From NCBI GenBank assembly GCA_023390705.1, contig JAEWCI010000510.1:1-12787 (forward strand): DNA of 12,787 nt, given 5' to 3'. Shown in pieces: positions 7,319 to 12,787 of the stretch (its first letter is position 1; each line of letters opens with the position of its first letter). The notes under the pieces are model-generated. The model made no database searches. It worked only from the letters and a program-made list of their open reading frames with translations, and was not told the origin of the DNA. Both the position numbers and the translations under genes were made by a program. This DNA comes from Pseudomonadota bacterium (GTDB taxonomy: Bacteria > Pseudomonadota > Alphaproteobacteria > Acetobacterales > Acetobacteraceae).

Positions 7319-8524
7319 TTGTCCCTCGTCACCCCGATCTGGCGCCCGGAGGGCGCCAATGCCGCCAATGACGCGCTTGCCCGGGCCCTGGCGCTGCAGC
7401 CGCTGCTGGCCGAGGCCGCGCCGCAGCACGACCGGACGCGGGAACTCTCTCCCGCGGTGATCGAGGCCCTGCATGCCGCGGATTTCTACCGGCTGCTCCT
7501 GCCGCGCTCGATCGGCGGGCAGGAGACCCCGCTGCCTCTCTACGCCCAGGCGATCGAGGCGCTGGCCTATGCCGATGCCAGCACCGCCTGGTGCCTGAAC
7601 CAGTCCAACGTCTCCACCTGCGCCGCCGCCTATATGGACCGCGAGGCGGCGCGGGAGATGTTCGGCCAGCCCGCTACCGGCCTCGCCTGGGGGTCGCGGC
7701 ACGACAGATCCGTGGTGGTGGCGGTGGATGGCGGCTACCTCGTCACCGGGCGCTGGAGCTTCGCCAGCGGCAACCGCCATGTGCCCTGGATGGGTGCGCA
7801 TAGCCTGGTGCGCCAGCCGGACGGCTCGCCCGTGCTGCGGCCCGACGGCACGCCGGAGGAGCGCAGCTTCCTGTTCCCGCGCGGGCAGGCGGCAGTCACC
7901 GATGACTGGCAGGTGCTGGGGCTGCGCGGCACCGGCAGCGACACCTATGAGGTGCGCGAGCTGTTCGTGCCGGCCGCCCGATGCCCGGCGCGCGACCGGC
8001 CGGAGGAGCGGCGGGAGAACGGGCCGCTCTACAAATTCGTCTCCCACATCGCCTATGCCTCGGGCTTCTCCGGCATCGCGCTCGGCGTTGCACGCAGCCT
8101 GCTGGACGCGGCCACCGCGCTCTGCCGCGGCAAGAACTCACGCGCTGCGATCAACCCGCTGGCGCAGAACCAGGCGGTGCAGCAGAACATCGCCGGGCTG
8201 GAGGCGCGCTGGCACGCCGCCCGGGCATACTGGCTGCAGACCATGGTGGAATGCTGGAAGGCGGCGCAGCAGGACGAGCTGCCGCTCTCCCACCGGCTGA
8301 GCCTGCGGCTGGCTACGACCCATGCGATGAACGAGGCGACCGAGGTTTCAGTGGGCGCCTATCGCGCCACCGGGGCGCATGGGCCGCTGGATTCCCAGCC
8401 TTTCGAGCGGCGCTTCCGCGATGCGATGACGGTGTCGCAGCATCTCCAGGCCTCAGCGGCGCATGTCGAGGCGGTGGGGCGGCATCTGCTCGGTGCCGAG
8501 GCGGTCGGGCAGTTCTACGCCTGA
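7319..8524 (+). CDS. Acyl-CoA dehydrogenase/flavin-dependent monooxygenase-fold protein
   Basis: This 401-residue flavoprotein starts at TTG. Its layout is that of the acyl-CoA dehydrogenase superfamily: an N-terminal helical domain, a middle beta domain with GRWSFASGN at 144-152 and GLRGTGSD at 201-208, and a C-terminal helical bundle ending in RDAMTVSQHLQAS. The GRW-FASG wording and the RD--T-SQH ending match the branch with the type-2 C-terminal domain, which includes two-component aromatic hydroxylases (HpaB/HsaA-like) and DszC/SfnC-like enzymes, rather than classical fatty-acid dehydrogenases. If it is a monooxygenase it needs a separate flavin reductase, none of which is in the window. 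It is divergent from the CoA-transferase operon, consistent with a shared catabolic role, and its 3' end overlaps the beta-CASP gene by 10 bases. Family firm, reaction uncertain. Confidence 0.9.
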   Translation: MSLVTPIWRPEGANAANDALARALALQPLLAEAAPQHDRTRELSPAVIEALHAADFYRLLLPRSIGGQETPLPLYAQAIEALAYADASTAWCLNQSNVSTCAAAYMDREAAREMFGQPATGLAWGSRHDRSVVVAVDGGYLVTGRWSFASGNRHVPWMGAHSLVRQPDGSPVLRPDGTPEERSFLFPRGQAAVTDDWQVLGLRGTGSDTYEVRELFVPAARCPARDRPEERRENGPLYKFVSHIAYASGFSGIALGVARSLLDAATALCRGKNSRAAINPLAQNQAVQQNIAGLEARWHAARAYWLQTMVECWKAAQQDELPLSHRLSLRLATTHAMNEATEVSVGAYRATGAHGPLDSQPFERRFRDAMTVSQHLQASAAHVEAVGRHLLGAEAVGQFYA

Positions 8525-9894
8525 CCTGCCTCCATCTCCAGCAGGGCGGTTTCGCCCTGTTCCGGGACATGGCAGGCCCAGTGCAGGCTTTCCTCGATGC
8601 GCAGCCGCAGCGTGTCGGCCGCCTGCGGCTCGCCATGCACGATGTAGGTGTGGCGCGGTGGGCTGCGGAAATGCCCCAGCCAGGCCAGCAGCTCCGCCTG
8701 GTCCGCATGGGCGGAGAGCATCGCGAGGTTGGCCACCTCTGCCTCGATCGGCACGTAATGGCCGTGGATCTTCACGCTTGGCGCACCCGCGACGATATTC
8801 GCCCCGCGCGTGCCGCCGGCCTGGAAGCCGCTGAACAACAGGGTATTGCGGCGGTCCGGCGCGTAATGCTTCAGGTGGTGCAGCACCCGCCCGCCGGTCG
8901 CCATGCCGCTGGCCGAGATGATCACCTTGGGGAAGCTGTTGGCATTCAGCGCCTTCGATTCCTCGGCGCTGCGCACCGGGCGGGCGATGCTGCAGGTGGC
9001 ATGTGCCTCGGCCTTGGAAAGCCGGTGCTCCCCGGCATGGCGGCAGAACAGCTCGGTGGCGTCCAGTGCCATCGGGCTGTCGAGGAAGATGGGCAGGTCC
9101 GGGATGCGCCGCGCCTTCTTCAGCCGGGCGAGGTGGAACAGCAGGGTCTGCGCCCTGCCCACCGCGAAGGACGGGATCACCACCGTGCCGCCGCGCTTCG
9201 CGGTGCGGGTGATGACCTCGGCCAGCGCATCCTCCGGGTCGGCCGGGTCGTGCAGCCGGTCACCATAGGTGGATTCCACCAGCAGCCAGTCGGCCTGTTC
9301 CACCGGCGTCGGCTCACGCATGATGGGATTGCCGGAGCGCCCGAGGTCGCCTGAGAGGACCAGCCGCCTGCCTTCGAATTCCAGCACCACGATGGCGGCA
9401 CCGAGAATATGGCCGGCCGGCAGGAAGCGCGCGGTCACCCCCGGCGCGACCTGGTGCGCCTCATCCCAGCCGACGGGGTGCAGCCGGGACAGCGAGGCCT
9501 CGGCTTCCTCCCGCGTGTAGAGCGGCAGGGCGGGATGGTGCTTCGAGAAGCCGTGGCGGTTGGCGAATTCGGCGTCCTTCTCCTGCAGGTGGCCGCTGTC
9601 CGGCAGCAGGATGCCGCAGAGGTCGGCGGTCGCCTCGGTGCACAGCACCCGGCCGCGGAAGCCTTCCTTGACCAGCCGTGGCAGGTAGCCGGAATGGTCG
9701 AGATGGGCGTGGCTCAGCACGACTGTCTCGATCCGGTCGGCGGCAACCGGGAAGGGCGCCCAGTTGCGCAGCCGCAACTGCTTGAAGCCCTGGAACAACC
9801 CGCAATCCAGCAGGATGTGTTGCCCCGCCACTTCCAGCAGGTAGCGTGAGCCGGTGACGGTGCCGACCCCGCCGAGGAAATGCAGCCGTGCCAT
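8515..9894 (-). CDS. Beta-CASP metallo-beta-lactamase-fold RNA-processing-type hydrolase
   Basis: This 459-residue protein combines a metallo-beta-lactamase domain with a beta-CASP insert, as in archaeal and bacterial CPSF/Int11-like nucleases. Metal ligands are visible: HAHLDH at 62-67, His in PAGHILGAA near 160, Asp in SGDLG near 184, and later SAHAD and IVHGE. Beta-CASP marks include VESTYGDR, PSFAVGRAQ and ISASGMATGGRVLHHL. Known members cut or trim RNA endo- or exonucleolytically in the cytoplasm; bacterial RNA targets of this subgroup are poorly defined. The start ATG at 9894 opens directly into MARLHFLGGVGTVTGS, the normal family N terminus, with only a weak AAGGA upstream. The gene is convergent with the flavoenzyme gene, and the two coding ends share 10 bases. 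Confidence 0.93.
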   Translation of the reverse strand: MARLHFLGGVGTVTGSRYLLEVAGQHILLDCGLFQGFKQLRLRNWAPFPVAADRIETVVLSHAHLDHSGYLPRLVKEGFRGRVLCTEATADLCGILLPDSGHLQEKDAEFANRHGFSKHHPALPLYTREEAEASLSRLHPVGWDEAHQVAPGVTARFLPAGHILGAAIVVLEFEGRRLVLSGDLGRSGNPIMREPTPVEQADWLLVESTYGDRLHDPADPEDALAEVITRTAKRGGTVVIPSFAVGRAQTLLFHLARLKKARRIPDLPIFLDSPMALDATELFCRHAGEHRLSKAEAHATCSIARPVRSAEESKALNANSFPKVIISASGMATGGRVLHHLKHYAPDRRNTLLFSGFQAGGTRGANIVAGAPSVKIHGHYVPIEAEVANLAMLSAHADQAELLAWLGHFRSPPRHTYIVHGEPQAADTLRLRIEESLHWACHVPEQGETALLEMEAGQA

Positions 9895-9960
9895 GGTGCC
9901 GATCTTCGTTCCTTACGAAGCCGGCAGAGTAGCGCCCGGCGGGCACCATGCCAGCCAGCC

Positions 9961-9977
9961 TGGCGCGGGACGCGCCA
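9961..9977. repeat. Inverted repeat upstream of the beta-CASP gene
   Basis: TGGCGCG and CGCGCCA are perfect complements around GGA, about 67 bases upstream of the beta-CASP start. It could be an operator for that gene; function unknown. Confidence 0.4.
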
Positions 9978-9983
9978 ATTCTG

Positions 9984-10011
9984 GGATGGCCGTGACGGTG
10001 GATGGCCGTGA
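9984..10011. repeat. Short direct repeat
   Basis: GGATGGCCGTGA occurs at 9984-9995 and again at 10000-10011, a 16-base period. It could be paired protein-binding sites or simple local duplication. Confidence 0.4.
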
Positions 10012-10123
10012 GGGGGCGCTGGCCGGCCTTTCGCTGCCGATGGCCCATTTGCTGGGCGGTCGTCTCGCCGGGCTGATCCACATGCTGGCCCGGCTGGCCG
10101 AACCTCTGCCCAGTCGGAGCATT

Positions 10124-10144
10124 TGGCCATGGCTGCCATGGCCA
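10124..10144. repeat. 21-base perfect palindrome (10+1+10)
   Basis: Arms TGGCCATGGC and GCCATGGCCA surround a single T. The one-base centre disfavours an RNA hairpin and favours a DNA-level site for a dimeric protein. It lies 23 bases left of the terminator-like hairpin and about 230 bases upstream of the beta-CASP start. A related GGCCATGGCC core occurs at 5027-5036. Confidence 0.5.
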
Positions 10145-10166
10145 TGGGCGGGAGTAACAAGCCGCG

Positions 10167-10190
10167 TGGGGGAGGGTGAACCCTCCCCCA
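10167..10190 (-). terminator. Terminator-like hairpin after the microprotein gene
   Basis: Arms TGGGGGAGGG and CCCTCCCCCA pair perfectly over 10 bases around a TGAA loop, with further weak pairing outside. On the minus strand the stem begins 12 bases after the microprotein stop codon. The downstream sequence in that direction (CGGCTTGTTACT) has only a weak T-rich stretch, so termination efficiency is uncertain. In a GC-rich genome this is still a reasonable intrinsic terminator or 3' mRNA stabiliser. Confidence 0.6.
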
Positions 10191-10202
10191 TGGCGTCCCC
10201 GG

Positions 10203-10352
10203 TCAGCCCACTTCCGTGGTGGCGCCGGCAGGCATCAACCCGGCGCCATGTTCCATGCCCTCGCGGGCCATGGTGTCACGGATGGTCGCGCCCCAGGCCA
10301 GGAGGGCGAAGGAAACACCGCTCACAACGATGCTTAGAATGATGGCCAGCAT
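10203..10352 (-). CDS. 49-residue single-pass membrane microprotein, unknown function
   Basis: I do not recognise this protein. It begins MLAIILSIVVSGVSFALLAW, a 20-residue hydrophobic stretch that should span the inner membrane, followed by GATIRDTMAREGMEHGAGLM and a short acidic end. The ATG at 10352 has a near-ideal AAGGAG six bases upstream (10359-10364). A candidate promoter, a leader hairpin and a terminator-like hairpin frame it as a self-contained transcription unit, which is the main reason to believe it is expressed. It is divergent from msrA. It could be a small regulatory subunit of a membrane complex or a stress-induced peptide; neither can be shown from sequence. Longer open frames covering it on the same strand lack any other support. 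Confidence 0.7.
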   Translation of the reverse strand: MLAIILSIVVSGVSFALLAWGATIRDTMAREGMEHGAGLMPAGATTEVG

Positions 10353-10370
10353 GGGAGGCTCCTTATTTCT

Positions 10371-10407
10371 CGGGGACCGCGGCGCTGAGCGTCGGGTCCG
10401 GTCCCCG
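10371..10407 (-). promoter_or_regulatory. Leader hairpin just upstream of the microprotein ribosome binding site
   Basis: CGGGGACCG (10371-10379) pairs perfectly with CGGTCCCCG (10399-10407) across a 19-base loop. In the minus-strand transcript the stem ends six bases before AAGGAG, where it could influence translation or act as a 5' stability element. Confidence 0.45.
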
Positions 10408-10413
10408 GGTATC

Positions 10414-10425
10414 TCGCATATGCGA
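10414..10425. promoter_or_regulatory. 12-base palindrome abutting the candidate -10, probable operator
   Basis: TCGCATATGCGA is a perfect palindrome directly downstream of the candidate -10 hexamer on the minus strand, so it would cover the transcription start. A protein bound here would block initiation. The binding protein is unknown. Confidence 0.5.
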
Positions 10426-10454
10426 AATATGGTTGGTGCCCCTGTCATCTTCAA
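10426..10454 (-). promoter_or_regulatory. Candidate sigma-70-type promoter for the microprotein gene
   Basis: On the minus strand, TTGAAG (10449-10454) and CATATT (10426-10431) are separated by 17 bases. Each matches four of six consensus positions, in a locally AT-richer stretch than the rest of the window. Predicted start is near 10419, giving a leader of about 65 bases. Confidence 0.45.
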
Positions 10455-10455
10455 G

Positions 10456-10468
10456 GCGAAAATTTCGC
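10456..10468. promoter_or_regulatory. 13-base palindrome flanking the candidate -35
   Basis: GCGAAA and TTTCGC surround a single A, one base away from the candidate -35 of the microprotein promoter. It shares the GCGAAA half-site with 10422-10427, and further TTTCG words occur near 10489 and 10515, which suggests a cluster of sites for one regulator that may also act on msrA. Confidence 0.45.
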
Positions 10469-10625
10469 AAAAACAAGGCATTAGAAACTTTCGTGCGGTG
10501 CAGCATGGCGATGGTTTCGCTGCGCCTCGCGGAACCGGCGCGTAACTATCTTGCATCCCGGTCGAAACTCTCCCGCAGCGCCGGGACCATCCCCATCTGC
10601 GGGTCTTGGGCAGGAGGAAAAGCTG

Positions 10626-11195
10626 ATGAATGACGCGCAGGCCAAGGGCACCAGGACCGAGACGGCCACCCTGGGCGGCGGCTGCTTCTGGTGCCTGGAC
10701 GCGGTGTTCCGCGACCTCAACGGCGTTACCCGCGTCGAATCCGGCTATGCCGGCGGCCATGTGCCCAACCCGACCTATGAGCAGGTCTGCGGCAAGCGGA
10801 CCGGCCATGCCGAGGTGGTGCAGGTGGAATTCGACCCGGCCGTGATCTCCTTCGCGGACCTGCTGCGCATCTTCTTCACCATCCACGACCCCACCACCAG
10901 GGACCGTCAGGGCAATGATGTCGGGCCGCAGTACCGCTCCATCATCCTCCACCATTCTCAGGAGCAGCGGCGGGTGGCGGAGCAGGTGATGGCGGAGATC
11001 GCCGCGGCAAAGCTCTGGCCGGCGCCGCTTGTGACCGAGCTGGTGCCCTTCACCGAATTCTGGCCTGGCGAGCCGGAGCACCAGGACTACTTCGCCCGCA
11101 CCCCCTGGAGCGGCTATTGCCAGGTGATCATCGCCCCCAAGGTGGCGAAATTCCGCAAGCAATACGCCGACCGGCTGCGCCGGCCGGCGGCCTGA
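10626..11195 (+). CDS. msrA: Peptide-methionine (S)-S-oxide reductase MsrA
   Basis: This 189-residue enzyme repairs the S-epimer of methionine sulfoxide in proteins and free methionine, with thioredoxin as usual reductant. The active-site GCFWC has catalytic Cys20 and Cys23; GYAGGHVPNPTYEQVC and TGHAEVVQVEFDP follow in the conserved order. Cys165 in GYCQVIIAPKVAKF is a likely resolving cysteine, with Cys55 and Cys23 as other candidates. No signal peptide is present, so it is cytoplasmic. The ATG at 10626 sits behind AGGAGGAAAA; the longer frame to 10551 adds no domain. msrB follows after 11 bases, so the two are an operon covering both sulfoxide epimers. The upstream region is shared with the divergent microprotein gene. 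Confidence 0.97.
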   Translation: MNDAQAKGTRTETATLGGGCFWCLDAVFRDLNGVTRVESGYAGGHVPNPTYEQVCGKRTGHAEVVQVEFDPAVISFADLLRIFFTIHDPTTRDRQGNDVGPQYRSIILHHSQEQRRVAEQVMAEIAAAKLWPAPLVTELVPFTEFWPGEPEHQDYFARTPWSGYCQVIIAPKVAKFRKQYADRLRRPAA

Positions 11196-11206
11196 AGGAG
11201 GCAGCG

Positions 11207-11638
11207 ATGCTGTTCAAGCGCGGCGAGTCCCAGGCCGAGGATTTCCCGGTGCGGAAGACCGAGGCCGAATGGCGCCAGTCCCTTTCCCCGGAGCAGTTCC
11301 GCGTGCTGCGCCAGCACGGCACCGAACGCCCCGGCAGCAGCCCGCTGAATGCCGAGAAGCGGGCAGGCACCTTCACCTGCGCCGGCTGTGGGGAGCCGCT
11401 CTTCGATGCCTCGACCAAATATGAAAGCGGCACCGGCTGGCCCAGCTTCTGGGCGCCGCTGGAAGGCGCGGTGGCCACCACCACCGACCGTAGCTTCTTC
11501 ATGACCCGCACGGAGGTGCATTGCGCCCGCTGCGGCGGCCATCTCGGCCATGTCTTCCCGGACGGGCCGCAGCCGACCGGCCAGCGCTTCTGCATGAACG
11601 GCGTGGCGCTGGAGTTCCGCCCCGTGCCAGGGGAATGA
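11207..11638 (+). CDS. msrB: Peptide-methionine (R)-S-oxide reductase MsrB
   Basis: This 143-residue partner of MsrA reduces the R-epimer of methionine sulfoxide. The start ATG at 11207 follows AAGGAGG, which begins in the msrA stop codon region, so translation is coupled. Zinc ligands are visible as Cys58-x-x-Cys61 and Cys106-x-x-Cys109. RFCMNG carries the catalytic Cys129, and GGHLGHVFPDGP and ESGTGWPSFW are family signatures. Position 76 in SGTGWPSF is Thr, where many MsrB proteins have the resolving Cys (SGCGWPSF). Recycling may therefore go through a sulfenic acid reduced directly by a thiol or thioredoxin, a variant known in the family. No signal peptide, hence cytoplasmic. Confidence 0.97.
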   Translation: MLFKRGESQAEDFPVRKTEAEWRQSLSPEQFRVLRQHGTERPGSSPLNAEKRAGTFTCAGCGEPLFDASTKYESGTGWPSFWAPLEGAVATTTDRSFFMTRTEVHCARCGGHLGHVFPDGPQPTGQRFCMNGVALEFRPVPGE

Positions 11639-11709
11639 CACGAAGGCAACTTGCCAAGGCCGCGAAGCCCGCCGCATATGCAACGGCCAATCATACGGGT
11701 CCAAGCACC

Positions 11710-12787
11710 ATGCGGCGCGCCTTCCCCGCGCTGGTTCTGCCCCTTCTGCTGGCTGGCCCGGCGCGGGCCGACCTGGTCTATGTGCTGAATTCGGGCGAAG
11801 CCTCCATCACCGTGCTGGATTCCCGCACGCGGGAGGAAACGCACCGCATCCCGGTGCTGCGGGAGCCGCACCACCTGCTGCTGACGCCGGACCGGCGGGA
11901 GCTGATCGTTGCCGATTCCGGTGGTAACGAATTCCTGTACATCAACCCCGACACGGCCGAGGTTCTGCGGCGGCAGCGGATCAGCAATCCCTACCATCTG
12001 GAATTCAGCCCTGACGGCCGCTTCCTGGTCATCACCAGCCTGCGCCGCGACCAGGTGGACATCTACGACGCCGCGACACTGACCCTGCTGCAGAGGCTGC
12101 GGGTGGGGGACAAGCCCAGCCACCTCGCCTATTCGCCCGACAGCCGCATGGTCTATGTGACCCTGCAGGGGGTGAAGCGGCTGCTGGCGATCGACCTTAA
12201 CGAGCGCAAGCCGGTCTGGAGCGCCGAAGTCGGCTCCCAGCCCGCCGGGGTGACCTGGCATCGCGGCCGGTTGCTGGTCGGCATCATGGGTTCCGACTAC
12301 GTCGCCGTGGTGGACCCCGAGGGTGGCAGGGTGGAGCGCCGCATCGCAGTGGGCCGTGGTGCGCATACCATCTTCCCGGCGCCGGACGGCTCGGCTCTCT
12401 ATGTCAACAGCCGGGTGGACAGCCGCATCACCGTGCTGGACCCGGACACGCTGGCGGTGCGCCAGGCCTGGGACATCCCGGGCGGGCCGGACTGCATTTC
12501 CTTCGCGCCGGATGGGCGGCTCTGGGTCACGCTGCGCTGGATCGCCCGCATCGCCGTGGTGGACCCGCGGGATGGGCTGCTGGAAACCATCGCGGTGGGC
12601 CGTTCGCCGCACGGTATCTTCGTCCAGCCGCGACGCGAAACCGGCGTAGGGGTGGCGCCGGTAGCCGGCACACCGGTGGCCCTGCCCGCGGCCACGCCCG
12701 CCACGGCACCGCGGCAGGGTGCTGCCCGGCCTGCCACGCCAGCGGCGCTGCCGGCCTCGATGCCGCCAGCGTCATCCGGCCAGGCGC
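11710..12787 (+). CDS. Exported YVTN-family beta-propeller protein, 3' end beyond the window
   Basis: At least 359 codons are open from the ATG at 11710. The first 20 residues, MRRAFPALVLPLLLAGPARA, form a Sec signal peptide with cleavage after ARA, so the protein should be periplasmic or outside the cell. The mature part is a series of about 40-residue blades with the pattern LVYVLNSGEASITVLDSRT, PHHLLLTPDRRELIVADSG, YHLEFSPDGRFLVITS, SHLAYSPDSRMVYVT and so on, typical of YVTN/NHL-like propellers that bind proteins or small ligands. After about residue 310 the sequence becomes rich in Pro, Ala and Thr, an apparently disordered linker before whatever lies beyond the edge. It follows msrB by 71 bases with no strong ribosome binding site, so operon membership is uncertain. 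Specific role unknown. Confidence 0.88.
   Translation, partial: MRRAFPALVLPLLLAGPARADLVYVLNSGEASITVLDSRTREETHRIPVLREPHHLLLTPDRRELIVADSGGNEFLYINPDTAEVLRRQRISNPYHLEFSPDGRFLVITSLRRDQVDIYDAATLTLLQRLRVGDKPSHLAYSPDSRMVYVTLQGVKRLLAIDLNERKPVWSAEVGSQPAGVTWHRGRLLVGIMGSDYVAVVDPEGGRVERRIAVGRGAHTIFPAPDGSALYVNSRVDSRITVLDPDTLAVRQAWDIPGGPDCISFAPDGRLWVTLRWIARIAVVDPRDGLLETIAVGRSPHGIFVQPRRETGVGVAPVAGTPVALPAATPATAPRQGAARPATPAALPASMPPASSGQA

Larger units (their letters stand above)
9895..10202. other. 308-base intergenic region rich in symmetric repeats
   Basis: I find no convincing gene here; open frames on both strands have no family resemblance and no good ribosome binding sites. It holds a 7+3+7 inverted repeat at 9961-9977, a 12-base direct repeat at 9984-10011, a 10+1+10 palindrome at 10124-10144 and a terminator-like hairpin at 10167-10190. 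The promoter of the beta-CASP gene should lie at its left end, but I could not place it. Confidence 0.6.

Noticed and set aside
9854..10342. 162-codon + strand frame through the 308-base gap as a gene
   Set aside because: It starts inside the beta-CASP gene, runs through the hairpins and over the microprotein gene, has no ribosome binding site and shows no family resemblance.
10531..10549. GGAAC and CGTAAC as an ECF-sigma promoter for msrA
   Set aside because: GGAAC should be followed by a CGTT-like box after about 16-17 bases; the CGTAAC here is only five bases away.
11128..12612. 494-codon open frame on the - strand opposite msrB and the propeller gene
   Set aside because: Antisense to two recognisable proteins; composition (His, Gln, Arg, Gly rich) is typical of a complement-frame artefact.
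1..12787. CRISPR array, toxin-antitoxin pair, phage or transposon content
   Set aside because: No regularly spaced repeats, transposase, integrase, or recognisable toxin or antitoxin sequences were seen on either strand.

Overview
The window looks like chromosomal DNA of a very GC-rich alphaproteobacterium. Base composition, the Bug-type solute-binding protein, the lone molybdenum-hydroxylase subunit and the protein sequences are what I would expect in Acetobacteraceae (Roseomonas-like); this placement is inference, since no rRNA or other marker is present. I recognise no tRNA, rRNA, insertion sequence, phage gene or CRISPR array.

Left part (1-2569): a truncated luciferase-like flavin oxidoreductase (-) is divergent from a membrane-anchored alpha/beta hydrolase (+). 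The hydrolase converges, with a 13-base gap, on a Bug/TctC-type periplasmic binding protein (-).

Middle (2670-8524): a minus-strand catabolic block encodes, in transcription order, CoA-transferase subunits A and B (ATGA overlap), a DsbA-fold 2-hydroxychromene-2-carboxylate isomerase-like protein (9-base gap), then, after a 164-base gap with two inverted repeats, the large subunit of a xanthine-dehydrogenase-family molybdoenzyme, and then the Bug protein. The first three are very probably one operon. An acyl-CoA-dehydrogenase/flavin-monooxygenase-fold protein with a UUG start is divergent from them. Together they suggest uptake and breakdown of an aromatic or other organic acid; the substrate cannot be read from the sequence. 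The molybdoenzyme has Gln where the family normally has its catalytic Glu, and no small (2Fe-2S) or medium (FAD) subunit gene is present.

Right part (8515-12787): a beta-CASP metallo-beta-lactamase-fold protein (-) overlaps the end of the acyl-CoA-dehydrogenase-like gene by 10 bases. After a 308-base palindrome-rich gap comes an unannotated-looking 49-residue membrane microprotein (-), with a strong ribosome binding site, a candidate promoter flanked by two palindromes, a leader hairpin and a terminator-like hairpin. Divergent from it are msrA and msrB (methionine sulfoxide repair, cytoplasmic), then an exported YVTN-type beta-propeller that runs off the window. The microprotein and its control region opposite msrAB are the least conventional part of the window.
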